DNA of 64,000 nucleotides from assembly GCA_018222405.1 (NCBI GenBank), contig JAAFAI010000002.1, positions 279,142 through 343,141 on the forward strand. The letters are read 5' to 3'. The notes beneath the pieces were generated by a model. That model saw only the letters and a program-made list of their open reading frames with translations, had not been told where the DNA came from and made no database searches. This DNA comes from Gammaproteobacteria bacterium (GTDB lineage Bacteria; Pseudomonadota; Gammaproteobacteria; Enterobacterales; Alteromonadaceae). Positions 9,382 through 19,442 of the stretch are shown here, one piece after another; the stretch's first letter is position 1, and every line of letters begins with the position of its first letter. The translations under genes were made by a program, and so were the position numbers.

Positions 9382-10224
9382 ATGTTAGGACTTTATTTGC
9401 AGGCTGGTTTTAAAAAAGCCGCTGATATTACGCCGTCATCACTGGAAGGCCTGCAGCGCGCGCCGGTGTTATGGCAGACCTTCTTACCCAGCGCACGTCA
9501 CTATAAAAAATACTGTAAGTTAGTTGGCTGGGAAAACCCTGACCAGATGCACCCGTTTTACTGGCAGGTGCGAGGACTTTCATTGCAACTACGTTTGCTG
9601 GCCCACGGCAAAAGCCCTTTCAAATTACTGGGACTGGTACATTTACAGAACCGCGTGGACGAGTATGCTGAATGCCGCACCGATATTCCCTGTGAGCTGG
9701 TGGCCCGGTTTGGCACCGTTTTCCAGCATCGCCGTGGATTGGCCGTAGAAGTCACCGTTACCGGCAACCAGCGCGGTCAGCGGGTATACAGTGCAACCGG
9801 CACATACCTGATGCAAACCCCACTGAAGCCTGGCCCGTTACCCGCCTACGAGAGTGATATTGCTGCGCCTGGTGAAACCTCACCAAAGGCTGCTGAGTTA
9901 ACATTCAATGCTTCAATGGTGCGCCGCTATGCGAGCGTATCTGGCGATGTGAATCCGATTCATTTGAGTACGCTGACGGCCAGGTTATTTGGCTTTAAAC
10001 GAGCGATTGTGCATGGTATGTACAGTGGAGCACAGGCCATTTCCGTGCTGGATAAGCAGGCAGAGCTGAATGGCAAAGCAGTGCGGTTAGCGTTTAAACG
10101 GCCGCTGTTTGTGCCTGCCAAAGCCGTGTTGTTCAGCGAACAAGGCGACGAGACTAGCCATTTTTCGCTGGTCTCTGGCGACCGCGAGCAGGCGGAGACT
10201 TACTTCACCGGCCAGGTTGGCTGA
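9382..10224 (+). CDS. MaoC-like (R)-hydratase / acyl dehydratase
   Basis: The start codon follows the ygfX stop with no gap. The 280-residue protein carries in its C-terminal half the hydratase-2 motif, YASVSGDVNPIH followed by GFKRAIVHGM, with the catalytic Asp and His of the MaoC hotdog fold. The N-terminal half looks like a second, degenerate hotdog, giving a double-hotdog architecture. Such enzymes hydrate enoyl-CoA or enoyl-ACP thioesters. The natural substrate cannot be deduced and no other fatty-acid gene is adjacent. It converges on nadB with 18 bases between stops. Confidence 0.78.
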   Translation: MLGLYLQAGFKKAADITPSSLEGLQRAPVLWQTFLPSARHYKKYCKLVGWENPDQMHPFYWQVRGLSLQLRLLAHGKSPFKLLGLVHLQNRVDEYAECRTDIPCELVARFGTVFQHRRGLAVEVTVTGNQRGQRVYSATGTYLMQTPLKPGPLPAYESDIAAPGETSPKAAELTFNASMVRRYASVSGDVNPIHLSTLTARLFGFKRAIVHGMYSGAQAISVLDKQAELNGKAVRLAFKRPLFVPAKAVLFSEQGDETSHFSLVSGDREQAETYFTGQVG

Positions 10225-10242
10225 CACCGCCACCTGCAGCGT

Positions 10243-11925
10243 TTAGTGCTCGAAGCTGGTTAAATCACCCGGTTGCGGTGAGCTATTAGATGGCATGGGC
10301 GTTAAAATGGATGGCGTTGCATTCTCGGCCCGTTCGGGATAATCCTGATTGTAATGCAGTCCGCGACTTTCCCGACGCTGCATGGCGCAGCGCACTATAA
10401 GCTCAGCCACAGTCACCAGATTACGAAGCTCCAGTAAGTTATTGCTGACCCGGAAGTTCGAGTAATAATCGCTGATTTCCTGTTCCAGCAGCTTAATCCG
10501 GCGAATTGCCCTCTCCAGCCGTTTGGTCGTGCGCACGATGCCCACGTAGTCCCACATAAACAGCCGTAGCTCATGCCAGTTATGCTGAATAATAACCTCT
10601 TCGTCAGAGTCGTTGACCTTACTTTCATCCCAGGGGAGGATTGGCTCTTCAGGCGGCGTTTCATCCAGTCGGGAAAGAATATGCTCAGCCGCTGAACGGG
10701 CAAAAACGATACATTCCAGCAGTGAATTAGACGCCATCCGATTGGCACCGTGTAAGCCGGTGTACGCGACTTCGCCAACCGCATAGACGTTATCCAGATC
10801 GGTACGCGCATTTAAATCGGTCATCACGCCGCCGCAACTATAATGAGCTGCCGGAACTACCGGAATGGCTTCGCGGGTGATATCTATGCCCAGCGAGCGG
10901 CATTTGCGATAAATATTCGGGAAGTGCTTCACGATGAAGTCGGCGGGTTTATGACTAATGTCCAGATACATACAGTCAGCGCCCAGTCGTTTCATCTCAT
11001 AGTCGATGGCTCGGGCAACAATATCCCGCGGAGCAAGATCTTTACGCTCGTCGAACTTCTCCATAAACGGCGTGCCGTCGGCGTGAACCAGTCGGGCCCC
11101 TTCGCCACGTAGTGCTTCGGTAATCAGGAAGTTGCGCGCCTGCGGGTGGAATAAACAGGTCGGGTGGAACTGATTAAATTCCATGTTGGCGACCCGGCAA
11201 CCTGCCCGCCACGCCATGGCAATTCCATCACCGCTGGCAATATCCGGATTCGAGGTGTACTGGTAAACCTTGCTGGCACCACCGGTGGCCAGGGTAATAA
11301 ACCGGCTGCGGATCACTTCAACCTGTTCCCGCTTGCGGTTCCACACGTACACGCCTTTGCAGCGGTCTGGGTTTTCCTGACTTTTAATCATATCGATAGC
11401 GTTGTAGCGCTCAAAAATATGAATGTTGGGGTGCTGGGATACCGCTTCGTTGAGGGTGATTTGCAGCGCTTCGCCAGTGGCATCGGCGGCATGCAGAATG
11501 CGACGGAAGCTATGTCCGCCCTCACGGGTGAGGTGATAGCGGTTTTCGCCGTTATCGGCCTGTTCCTGATCAAAGGGCACGCCATGTTCGATTAACCATT
11601 CCATAGCGCTTTTGGCATTTTGCGCGGTAAACCGCACAACGTCTTCATCGCAAAGGTAGGCGCCAGCCTCCAGGGTATCCTGAACATGGGACTCAATGGA
11701 ATCGCGCTCGTCAAACACCGCTGCAATACCGCCCTGAGCGTAACGGGTCGAGCCTTCGTTACAATCGCTCTTACTAAGCAGGATAATGCGGCAGTAATTG
11801 GCCAGTGATAAGGCCAGGCTCATGCCTGCCGCGCCAGAACCGATAATTAAAACATCACAACTGTGCTCAACGTTAGCGTCAGCAGGTTGCTCTGGAGTTA
11901 CAGATGAAGAAGCGTTTGAATTCAT
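10243..11925 (-). CDS. nadB: L-aspartate oxidase
   Basis: The 560-residue flavoprotein has an N-terminal FAD-binding motif ([14 protein letters not shown], from about residue 26), the [12 protein letters not shown] segment, and the HPTCLFHP and GEGARLV regions typical of NadB. It oxidises L-aspartate to iminoaspartate, the first step of de novo quinolinate and NAD synthesis in the cytosol. It diverges from rpoE, an arrangement shared with E. coli. The N terminus carries about 20 extra Ser/Ala-rich residues before the Rossmann strand. Confidence 0.96.
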   Translation of the reverse strand: MNSNASSSVTPEQPADANVEHSCDVLIIGSGAAGMSLALSLANYCRIILLSKSDCNEGSTRYAQGGIAAVFDERDSIESHVQDTLEAGAYLCDEDVVRFTAQNAKSAMEWLIEHGVPFDQEQADNGENRYHLTREGGHSFRRILHAADATGEALQITLNEAVSQHPNIHIFERYNAIDMIKSQENPDRCKGVYVWNRKREQVEVIRSRFITLATGGASKVYQYTSNPDIASGDGIAMAWRAGCRVANMEFNQFHPTCLFHPQARNFLITEALRGEGARLVHADGTPFMEKFDERKDLAPRDIVARAIDYEMKRLGADCMYLDISHKPADFIVKHFPNIYRKCRSLGIDITREAIPVVPAAHYSCGGVMTDLNARTDLDNVYAVGEVAYTGLHGANRMASNSLLECIVFARSAAEHILSRLDETPPEEPILPWDESKVNDSDEEVIIQHNWHELRLFMWDYVGIVRTTKRLERAIRRIKLLEQEISDYYSNFRVSNNLLELRNLVTVAELIVRCAMQRRESRGLHYNQDYPERAENATPSILTPMPSNSSPQPGDLTSFEH

Positions 11926-12070
11926 GTAATGTAAGGGTCACAATGCGTGATTTTCGGAAAGTCTAATAAAACTCGGCGCAAACGTAAAAGAATAAACGCC
12001 TCTATGGCAACTATTTTACCGATATTTTGGGTGTTTAGCTTGAGAAATGAAAAAAAGATCACATTCTTTG

Positions 12071-12098
12071 CGAACTTTTTAAAATACGCGAAGTCTAC
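12071..12098 (+). promoter_or_regulatory. Sigma-E autoregulatory promoter of rpoE
   Basis: CGAACTT (-35) and GTCTAC (-10) separated by 15 bases closely match the sigma-E consensus GGAACTT-N15-16-GTCTAA. The predicted transcript starts near 12105, about 47 bases before the rpoE start, consistent with the known positive autoregulation of rpoE. Confidence 0.8.
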
Positions 12099-12151
12099 TC
12101 AATTGCTTGCATGAGCTATTTGGGATTTAGTCGGTAGGAGAAATGGCTCGA

Positions 12152-12730
12152 ATGAGCGAGCAAATAACTGATCAACAGTTGGTTGAACGTGTTCAGCAAG
12201 GCGATAAGAACGCGTTTAATCTGCTGGTAACGCGCTATCAGCATAAAGTGATGCACTTGGTTTCGCGCTATGTGAAAAACACCGGTGATGTGGCAGACGT
12301 CACGCAGGATGCGTTTATTAAAGCGTATCGTGCGTTACCCAATTTCAGGGGCGACAGCGCATTTTATACCTGGTTATATCGTATAGCAGTGAACAGCGCC
12401 AAAAATTATTTGGTTGCTATCGGGCGTAAGCCGCCCGCCAGTGATGTCGATGCTGAAGAAGCGGACTATTATGATGGCAGTGATGCACTGAAGGAGCATT
12501 CATCTCCTGAGCGAAGCGTCCTGTCGGACGAATTAGAGGCGACTTTGTTTCGCGCTATGGAAAAATTGCCTGACGACTTACGAATGGCAATTACCTTGCG
12601 TGAAATTGAGGGGCTGAGTTACGAAGAAATTGCAAATGTTATGGCCTGCCCTGTAGGAACGGTGCGTTCCAGGATATTCAGAGCACGGGAAGCTATTGAT
12701 AAGGTCATTCAACCATTACTGGAAACCTGA
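12152..12730 (+). CDS. rpoE: RNA polymerase sigma factor sigma-E
   Basis: The 192-residue protein is nearly colinear with E. coli RpoE from MSEQ onward, including FNLLVTRYQHKV, FRGDSAFYTWLYRIAVN in region 2 and CPVGTVRSRIFRAREAID in region 4. I chose the ATG at 12152 because the ATG at 12143 lies only two bases from the GGAG and the extra residues MAR are not found in relatives. Sigma-E directs the envelope-stress response to misfolded outer-membrane proteins and lipopolysaccharide defects. It heads the rpoE-rseA-rseB-rseC operon. Confidence 0.96.
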   Translation: MSEQITDQQLVERVQQGDKNAFNLLVTRYQHKVMHLVSRYVKNTGDVADVTQDAFIKAYRALPNFRGDSAFYTWLYRIAVNSAKNYLVAIGRKPPASDVDAEEADYYDGSDALKEHSSPERSVLSDELEATLFRAMEKLPDDLRMAITLREIEGLSYEEIANVMACPVGTVRSRIFRAREAIDKVIQPLLET

Positions 12731-12827
12731 TATTGAGCTTTAGGGCCGGGATCAGGTACAGTAGATTTTGACAAGGTTGCCTTATAACGATGAAAAGTAA
12801 TCAAGGCGTAACCAGGAAAAGTACTTT

Positions 12828-13430
12828 ATGACGCAGCAACACGAAAAATTATCGGCTTTTATGGACGGCGAACTCGATGACAACGGGTTTGTTGACAGCA
12901 TTAAAAACGATAGTGAATCACTGGCAAAATGGCGCAGCTACCATGTTATTCGTAGCGGCTTACGTAAAGAAGCCTCAGTGATGCCGGAATTTGATATTAC
13001 TGCCCAGGTTGCAGCCGCGCTTGAGCAGGAACCTACAGTGTTGGCGCCAAAGTCTAAATGGAAGTCGCTGCCTGTGGTGAATAAGGTAGTGCCATTCCTT
13101 CGTCAATCAGGACAGTTGGCCGTGGCGGCCTCGGTGGCTGCTGCTGTGATTCTGGGTGTGCAGCAGGTTAATCAACAGCCTGCGGCGGAAGAACCATTCA
13201 CAACGTTCCAGACTCCGGTTATTCCTGGTATGCCACAGGCTGGCATGGCACCAGTTAGTCTTGAACAGAGCAACATTTTGCCAAACAATCGCGCTGGCGA
13301 TTCGGATGCACTGTTACAGAAGCGTCGACAAATCAACGCATTGCTTGCCGATCACGAACAGCAACTTAAACTGAAGCAGGCAGAAGAACAATCTCAACAG
13401 GCCGCGGAATCTGAACCTAATCAGCCTTAA
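12828..13430 (+). CDS. rseA: Anti-sigma-E factor RseA
   Basis: The 200-residue protein begins with the RseA N-terminal sigma-binding domain (LSAFMDGELDD, then the WRSYHVIRSGLR helix), has one hydrophobic segment at about residues 92-112, and a Gln/Pro-rich periplasmic tail. It holds sigma-E at the inner membrane until DegS and RseP cut it. The tail differs from that of E. coli, so the DegS cleavage site cannot be pointed out. It lies 97 bases after rpoE and 5 bases before rseB. Confidence 0.92.
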   Translation: MTQQHEKLSAFMDGELDDNGFVDSIKNDSESLAKWRSYHVIRSGLRKEASVMPEFDITAQVAAALEQEPTVLAPKSKWKSLPVVNKVVPFLRQSGQLAVAASVAAAVILGVQQVNQQPAAEEPFTTFQTPVIPGMPQAGMAPVSLEQSNILPNNRAGDSDALLQKRRQINALLADHEQQLKLKQAEEQSQQAAESEPNQP

Positions 13431-13435
13431 TTACT

Positions 13436-14494
13436 ATGCAAGCATTCTTTGATGTAAAGCAACGCACTGCCCGGGCAGTGCGTTTGTTGTTTCTAACTAG
13501 CCTAATTTCTGCAGCGCCAGCGGTAATTCACGCTCAGCAAGACTCGCAAAGCGAGCCTGAGCAGATAACCGAACCAAATCTGGCTCTCGCTGAAGTCCCG
13601 CGTCAAAATCTGAGCGGCTTAGAGTGGCTGGAACGCTTAGCCCAAATCAATCGCACCTCCAATTTTGAAGTATCGTTTGTACTGACCAGAGCCGGTGAGG
13701 AAATGACGCCCTATCTGTGGCGACATGCAGTGTTAGAAGATGGTCTGGAAGCCGAGCAGCTCAATTTGCAAAACGGACCGGGTCAGGAAATGATCCGTCT
13801 TGGCAATGTAGTCAGCGTGTTCGAACCAGACGTGCAGCCTTACAGCATATACGCCAGTGCCATTAGTGGACCGTTGCCCAGCGATTTATTGTACAACCCA
13901 ACGGCGCTAACTGACGCTTACCAGTTCATTACTATCGGCCGCACCCGGGTTTCCGGCCGGGCTGCCCAGCAGTTACGTATCGTTAGTCGCGACAACAAGC
14001 GCTATAACTATCAGGTGTGGCTCGACGAAGAAACCGGCATGTTATTAAAGCTGGATATGGTGGATTTACAGGGCTCATTGCTGGAGCAAATTCAGGTCAC
14101 CGCGGTGAATGTGAGTGAGCAGCCGTCGCCGTATTTTTCCCGAATAAACCCGCAAGCTTTACCTGGTGCGGTGGCCATGACACCCAAACCCCGACAGCAT
14201 CAGTGGGAAGTGAAATTTCTACCTGTAGGAATGGAAGAAATTAAACGCGAAACCCGGCGTCTGGCCATGACCGGTCAGGTGGTAGAATACAAACTGTTTA
14301 GTGATGGCATGGTAGATGTGTCGGTTTATGTGCAACCCGCCCAGGATTCACTCGATTCTGACGTAGTGCTGCGCCACTCAACCAGTACGTTTTTGTCGTT
14401 AACCAATGGTCAGGTGCAAATCACTATCATTGGTAAAGTACCCCCGCAAACTGCCTACGAAATTGCCCATTCCATCGGTGCAGCCGGAGAGTAA
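13436..14494 (+). CDS. rseB: Sigma-E regulatory periplasmic protein RseB (MucB)
   Basis: The 352-residue protein carries a signal peptide with a rather long basic N region (cleavage expected near HAQQ) and the MucB/RseB two-domain layout: a LolA/LppX-like N-terminal domain and a smaller C-terminal domain from about residue 245. RseB binds the periplasmic part of RseA and shields it from DegS, responding to mislocalised lipoproteins or lipopolysaccharide. It is in the operon between rseA and rseC, and its end supplies the ribosome binding site for rseC. Confidence 0.92.
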   Translation: MQAFFDVKQRTARAVRLLFLTSLISAAPAVIHAQQDSQSEPEQITEPNLALAEVPRQNLSGLEWLERLAQINRTSNFEVSFVLTRAGEEMTPYLWRHAVLEDGLEAEQLNLQNGPGQEMIRLGNVVSVFEPDVQPYSIYASAISGPLPSDLLYNPTALTDAYQFITIGRTRVSGRAAQQLRIVSRDNKRYNYQVWLDEETGMLLKLDMVDLQGSLLEQIQVTAVNVSEQPSPYFSRINPQALPGAVAMTPKPRQHQWEVKFLPVGMEEIKRETRRLAMTGQVVEYKLFSDGMVDVSVYVQPAQDSLDSDVVLRHSTSTFLSLTNGQVQITIIGKVPPQTAYEIAHSIGAAGE

Positions 14495-14495
14495 A

Positions 14496-14945
14496 GTGAT
14501 TACCGAGACAGCGACGGTTATTGGTGTTGAAGACGACTTGATTACGGTCAGCGCGTCGGTGAAGACCGGCTGCAGCCAGTGTCAGGTAAGTGACGATTGC
14601 GGCACCAGCGCAGTAGCCAAAGCGTTTACACCGCGCCAGCAAACACTGACCATGCGCAGCCCACTGCCGGTTAAGCCTGGCGATCTGGTGGTGATCGGTA
14701 TCCCAGAACAAAAGGTCCTGCTGGCTTCCTGGCTGGTTTATATCGTGCCTCTGGTTACCCTGATTGGTGGCGTGATTGGCTTGAATCAACTAACAAACTG
14801 GCACGAATTGGCAGTATTCGCTGTCGCTGTATTGTTATCAGCCGCAAGCGTAAAACTGGTTGCACGGTATCTGTCCCGGGCCAGAAATGCCCGCTTTGAG
14901 CCGGTTATTGTCAGTCGGGTCAGCGACAAAGCGCAAGCAGTTTAG
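14496..14945 (+). CDS. rseC: SoxR-reducing system / sigma-E modulator RseC
   Basis: I chose the GTG at 14496, one base after the rseB stop and preceded by GGAGAG. The longer frame from 14406 lies inside rseB. The 149-residue protein has the N-terminal Cys cluster CSQCQVSDDC expected to bind an Fe-S centre, then two membrane helices (about residues 68-88 and 94-112). RseC-family proteins modulate sigma-E activity and belong to the Rsx/Rnf electron-transfer system that reduces SoxR. Confidence 0.9.
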   Translation: MITETATVIGVEDDLITVSASVKTGCSQCQVSDDCGTSAVAKAFTPRQQTLTMRSPLPVKPGDLVVIGIPEQKVLLASWLVYIVPLVTLIGGVIGLNQLTNWHELAVFAVAVLLSAASVKLVARYLSRARNARFEPVIVSRVSDKAQAV

Positions 14946-15124
14946 CCGGGGCGACTTGTAGTTTGCCGGCAGCAGTGACGATTTGTTGCCGTGATATTCG
15001 CTTTTAGCGCAATAAGTAGGTAAAATCCGCACCCTTGAAGGTGTCTGGCTGAACGCGTCATTGTAATCGTTTATCACCCGCCAGACGTTTAAACGTAACA
15101 ATTTGCAGGTAATTTCCAAGCATT

Positions 15125-16921
15125 ATGCAGCATAAGCACATTCGCAACTTCTCTATTATTGCGCACATTGATCATGGTAAGTCGACATTATCAGACCGCT
15201 TGATCCAACATTGTGGTGGATTAACCGAACGTGAAATGGCAGCACAGGTTCTTGACTCCATGGATCTGGAAAGAGAGCGGGGAATTACCATTAAAGCGCA
15301 GAGCGTGACGCTTGATTATAAAGCCCGTGATGGTGAAACTTACCAGCTCAATTTTATCGATACGCCTGGACACGTAGACTTCAGCTACGAAGTGTCCCGC
15401 TCCCTGGCGGCCTGCGAAGGGGCGCTGCTGGTGGTTGATGCCGGACAGGGGGTTGAAGCCCAGACCGTAGCTAACTGCTACACTGCCATCGATATGGATA
15501 TGGAAGTGGTACCGATTCTGAACAAAATCGATTTACCACAGGCTGAGCCTGAGCGGGTAGCCGAAGAAATTGAAGACATCATTGGTATCGATGCCGTGGA
15601 AGCCGTGCGTTGCTCGGCAAAAACTGGTATCGGCATTGAAGATGTACTGGAAGTCATTGTAAAGCAAATCCCGCCACCGGAAGGCGCCCTTGATGCCCCG
15701 CTGAAAGCGCTAATCGTTGACTCCTGGTTTGATAATTACCAGGGGGTTGTGTCACTGGTGCGCATCGTCGAGGGTGAGCTGCATGTTAAAGACAAGATCC
15801 AGATCATGTCAAACGGCCAGGTGCATCAGGCGGATAAAATAGGTGTGTTTACCCCTAAACCGTTGGAACGTAAAGTGCTGCGAGCCGGTGAGGTAGGGTT
15901 TATTATTGCCGGTATTAAAGAAATTCATGGCGCGCCGGTGGGCGATACCATTACCACCGCCAAGGCGCCTGCCGAGAAGATGTTACCGGGCTTTAAAAAG
16001 GTTAAGCCGCAGGTTTATGCCGGGCTGTTCCCGGTAAGCTCTGACGACTACGAAGATTTTCGTGATGCGCTGGCTAAGCTGAGCCTTAACGATGCTTCAC
16101 TGTTTTACGAACCAGAAAGTTCTGCGGCCCTGGGCTTTGGTTTCCGCGTTGGTTTCCTTGGCATGCTGCACATGGAAATTATCCAGGAACGTCTGGAACG
16201 TGAATACGATCTCGACCTTATCACTACGGCGCCAACCGTAAACTACGAAGTGCTGCAAACGGATGGCACTGTCATGCAGGTGGATAACCCGTCTAAGTTA
16301 CCGGCAGTGAATGATATCGAAGAGATTCGTGAACCTATCGTAGAAGCTAATATCCTGGTGCCCCAGGAATATCTCGGCAGTGTAATCACACTGTGCGTTG
16401 AAAAGCGCGGTAATCAGGTCAACATGAGTTATCACGGCAAACAGGTTGCGGTAACCTACGAATTACCAATGGCTGAGGTAGTGCTGGACTTCTTTGACCG
16501 CCTAAAGTCGACCAGCCGCGGTTTTGCCTCGCTGGATTATAACTTTAAGAAGTTTGTCTGCTCAGACATGGTTCGTCTGGATATTCTGATCAACGGTGAA
16601 CGGGTCGATGCGCTGGCAGTGATTACTCACCGTGATAATGCGCAGTACCGGGGTCGTGACCTGGTGGAAAAACTGCGTGAACTGATCCCGCGTCAGATGT
16701 TTGATATTGCTATTCAGGCAGCCATTGGTAACCATATTATTGCCCGAAGCACAGTAAAACAGTTACGTAAAAACGTTATTGCCAAATGTTATGGTGGTGA
16801 CGTTAGCCGTAAGAAGAAACTGCTGCAGAAGCAAAAGGAAGGTAAGAAACGGATGAAGCAGGTGGGTAATGTGGAACTTCCACAGGACGCATTCCTTGCA
16901 GTACTTAAGGTATCTAAGTAA
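15125..16921 (+). CDS. lepA: Elongation factor 4 (LepA)
   Basis: The 598-residue GTPase has the G1 motif AHIDHGKST at residues 13-21, the switch [10 protein letters not shown], the NKID motif, and the LepA-specific C-terminal domain ending in [19 protein letters not shown]. It binds ribosomes and affects translation and subunit biogenesis. The stop overlaps the lepB start by one base (TAATG), so the two are translationally coupled, as in the classical lepAB operon. A 179-base leader with no clear promoter separates it from rseC. Confidence 0.97.
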   Translation: MQHKHIRNFSIIAHIDHGKSTLSDRLIQHCGGLTEREMAAQVLDSMDLERERGITIKAQSVTLDYKARDGETYQLNFIDTPGHVDFSYEVSRSLAACEGALLVVDAGQGVEAQTVANCYTAIDMDMEVVPILNKIDLPQAEPERVAEEIEDIIGIDAVEAVRCSAKTGIGIEDVLEVIVKQIPPPEGALDAPLKALIVDSWFDNYQGVVSLVRIVEGELHVKDKIQIMSNGQVHQADKIGVFTPKPLERKVLRAGEVGFIIAGIKEIHGAPVGDTITTAKAPAEKMLPGFKKVKPQVYAGLFPVSSDDYEDFRDALAKLSLNDASLFYEPESSAALGFGFRVGFLGMLHMEIIQERLEREYDLDLITTAPTVNYEVLQTDGTVMQVDNPSKLPAVNDIEEIREPIVEANILVPQEYLGSVITLCVEKRGNQVNMSYHGKQVAVTYELPMAEVVLDFFDRLKSTSRGFASLDYNFKKFVCSDMVRLDILINGERVDALAVITHRDNAQYRGRDLVEKLRELIPRQMFDIAIQAAIGNHIIARSTVKQLRKNVIAKCYGGDVSRKKKLLQKQKEGKKRMKQVGNVELPQDAFLAVLKVSK

Positions 16922-17823
16922 TGGCGAATTATTTTTCACTCTTGTTGGTAGTGCTGACCCTGGGGTCGGGATTAATCTGGTTGATAGACGCGCTTGCGTT
17001 TGCACCGAAAAGAAAGGCCCGTGGTGTGGCACTCTCCGGAAACGGCGAGTCAGCGTTGCCGCCTGAGGAAAAATTGCCTTATATCGTGGATACTGCACAA
17101 CAGATTTTCCCGGTTATCGCCTTTGTGCTGGTGCTGCGGTCGTTTTTGTATGAACCGTTTCAGATCCCATCCGGTTCCATGATGCCAACCCTGCTGGTAG
17201 GCGATTTCATTCTGGTGGAAAAATACGCCTATGGTTTAAAAGACCCGGTATTCCGCCATAAATTTATTGAAACCGGCGCGCCTGAGCGTGGCGATGTTGT
17301 GGTATTTAAGTATCCGGAAGAGCCTTCAGTCGATTACATCAAGCGGGTAGTTGGCATGCCCGGCGATACGGTAATTTATCGTGATAAGCAGATATTTATC
17401 AAGCCTGCCTGCGATAGCGGCCAGAACTGTGCAGAGTTTAAGGCGATGCCCCAGGAATTTGTCAGCAGTGGTGACTTTGTTCAGAACCTCGCCCCGCTGA
17501 AACGTATCAGCGAAACACTCGGTGACGTGAAACACGAAATTCTGCAACATCCGGTTTCAGAAGCGCATCCTTCCAATTTCTATACCCAGCCGGGTACCAA
17601 AATGAATGAGTGGATCGTGCCAGAAAATCAGTACTTCGTGCTCGGCGATAACCGCGATAACAGCCGCGACAGCCGCTACTGGGGCTTTGTACCGGATGAA
17701 AATCTGGTCGGTAAAGCCGTTGCTATCTGGATCAGCTTCGAATTTGATCGTGCGCCTGACAGCTGGTTACCTTCATGGGTACCATCAGGCGTTCGCTTCA
17801 GCCGGGTAGGTGGCATTCAATAA
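16921..17823 (+). CDS. lepB: Signal peptidase I
   Basis: The 300-residue inner-membrane protease has an N-terminal anchor (about residues 3-24), a second helix (about 60-76), the nucleophile in PSGSMMPTLL (Ser86) and the general base in DYIKRVVGMPGD (Lys141). The GDNRDNSRDSRYWG box is intact. It cuts Sec and Tat signal peptides on the periplasmic face. It overlaps both lepA and rnc by one base, which gives a tightly coupled lepA-lepB-rnc-era unit. Confidence 0.97.
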   Translation: MANYFSLLLVVLTLGSGLIWLIDALAFAPKRKARGVALSGNGESALPPEEKLPYIVDTAQQIFPVIAFVLVLRSFLYEPFQIPSGSMMPTLLVGDFILVEKYAYGLKDPVFRHKFIETGAPERGDVVVFKYPEEPSVDYIKRVVGMPGDTVIYRDKQIFIKPACDSGQNCAEFKAMPQEFVSSGDFVQNLAPLKRISETLGDVKHEILQHPVSEAHPSNFYTQPGTKMNEWIVPENQYFVLGDNRDNSRDSRYWGFVPDENLVGKAVAIWISFEFDRAPDSWLPSWVPSGVRFSRVGGIQ

Positions 17824-18506
17824 TGATCGGAATCGATCGCTATGCCAGATTATCGCAGCGTCTTGGCTACCAGTTTAGTAATGTTGAGTTACTTCAGCAG
17901 GCGCTGACTCATCGCAGTGCAGCTAAGCAACACAATGAGCGTCTGGAGTTTCTGGGCGACGCCGTACTGGGTATGGTGGTGGCGCAGGCGTTATTTAAAC
18001 GCTTTCCAACCGTGCCTGAGGGCAAACTAACCCGCATGCGTTCAACGCTGGTGAAAGGCGATACGCTGGCCGAGCTTGGCCGTGAGGCCGACGTTGGCGA
18101 GCTATTAAAGCTGGGGCCTGGTGAGCTTAAAAGTGGCGGCCATCGACGCAGTTCGATTATTGCCGATGCCATGGAAGCCATCCTCGGAGCTATCTATCTT
18201 GAAGCTGGCCTGGATACCACAGCAGAAGTCATTTTGCGCTTGTGGCAAAGCCGCATCGATAAGCTCGATCCAAACGAACACCCTAAAGACGCTAAAACCC
18301 GTCTACAGGAGTTTTTACAGTCCCGTAAGCTGCCGTTACCGGTATATGAGGTGGTAGATATCAGCGGCAAGGATCATGACCAGACCTTCGTGGTGCACTG
18401 CCAGATAGAATCGCTGGGCAAGCCTATGAAAGGCACCGGGACCAGTCGGCGGAAAGCCGAACAACAAGCCGCACGGAACGCGCTGGAGAAATTAGATAAT
18501 GACTGA
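17823..18506 (+). CDS. rnc: Ribonuclease III
   Basis: From the ATG at 17823 the protein has 227 residues (E. coli 226). The catalytic signature [12 protein letters not shown] is followed by the [13 protein letters not shown] metal-binding helix, then a C-terminal double-stranded RNA-binding domain (KTRLQEFLQ to [16 protein letters not shown]). A longer frame from 17775 lies inside lepB. It processes rRNA precursors and structured mRNAs. It overlaps lepB by one base and era by eight. Confidence 0.97.
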   Translation: MIGIDRYARLSQRLGYQFSNVELLQQALTHRSAAKQHNERLEFLGDAVLGMVVAQALFKRFPTVPEGKLTRMRSTLVKGDTLAELGREADVGELLKLGPGELKSGGHRRSSIIADAMEAILGAIYLEAGLDTTAEVILRLWQSRIDKLDPNEHPKDAKTRLQEFLQSRKLPLPVYEVVDISGKDHDQTFVVHCQIESLGKPMKGTGTSRRKAEQQAARNALEKLDND

Positions 18507-19425
18507 CCAGCAGTTGCCAGACATCCCTGAACCCACAACCCGCTGCGGCCTGGTGGCCATTGTTGGCCGGCCTAACGTGGGTAAATCCACGCTGTTAAAC
18601 CGGTTGCTCGGGCAAAAGGTAAGCATTACGTCCCGTAAGCCACAAACCACGCGTCACCGGATTTTAGGTATCGATACCGAAGCGGATTGTCAGACCGTGT
18701 ATGTGGACACGCCGGGCTTACACAGCGAAGAAAAGCGCGCTATCAACCGATTAATGAATCGCGCGGCGACCAGTTCACTGGGCGAGGTGAGTCTTATCTT
18801 GTTTGTGGTAGAAGGTACCCGCTGGACCAGCGATGATGAGTTGGTGCTGAACCGCGTGCAGCAATCCGGACTGCCGGCTATTCTGGTAGTAAACAAGCAG
18901 GACAAAGTGGCCAATCCTGAGGCGCTGATTGCTCACTTACAGGTGTTGGCACAAAAGCATCAGTTTGAGGAAATCATCCCGCTTAGTGCTAAGCAGGGCA
19001 AACAGGTTGAAGTGTTGCGTGATTTAGTGCGTCAGCGCCAGCCGGCCAGCGAGTTTTACTTCCCGGAAGACTATATTACCGACCGCTCAAGCCGCTTTAT
19101 GGCAGCTGAAATCATTCGCGAGAAGCTGATGCGTTATACTGGTGACGAGCTGCCCTATTCAACCACGGTTGAGATTGAGCAGTTTAAGTTGGGCGAAAAC
19201 GGCGTGTACCGGATTAACGGTCTGATCCTGGTTGAGCGTGAAACACAAAAACGCATGGTGATCGGAAAAGGTGGTAAACACTTAAAAACCATAGGTGAAC
19301 AGGCGCGACTGGATATGGAGCGGTTGTTCGACAATAAGGTTTTCCTGGAGCTGTGGGTGAAAGTGAAATCCGGTTGGGCCGACGATGAACGTGCGCTGCG
19401 TTCGTTAGGCTATGGTGAAGATTAA
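18499..19425 (+). CDS. era: GTPase Era
   Basis: The 308-residue protein has GRPNVGKST near residue 23, the DTPGLH switch, NKQD, and a C-terminal KH domain with [15 protein letters not shown]. Era binds the 3' end of 16S rRNA and assists 30S maturation. Its start overlaps rnc by eight bases. In many gammaproteobacteria recO and pdxJ follow, but here pdxH comes next, so the conserved block ends at era. Confidence 0.97.
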   Translation: MTDQQLPDIPEPTTRCGLVAIVGRPNVGKSTLLNRLLGQKVSITSRKPQTTRHRILGIDTEADCQTVYVDTPGLHSEEKRAINRLMNRAATSSLGEVSLILFVVEGTRWTSDDELVLNRVQQSGLPAILVVNKQDKVANPEALIAHLQVLAQKHQFEEIIPLSAKQGKQVEVLRDLVRQRQPASEFYFPEDYITDRSSRFMAAEIIREKLMRYTGDELPYSTTVEIEQFKLGENGVYRINGLILVERETQKRMVIGKGGKHLKTIGEQARLDMERLFDNKVFLELWVKVKSGWADDERALRSLGYGED

Positions 19426-19442
19426 TTTAGCAGGTGGTGAGT

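Noticed and set aside
13436..14494. TGATCC inside coding regions (for example rseB, lepA, serB, era, thiL) as ECF sigma sites
   Set aside because: They lie within genes and are not followed at 16 bases by (C/G)GTAT, unlike the three sites at 49.1-49.9 kb.
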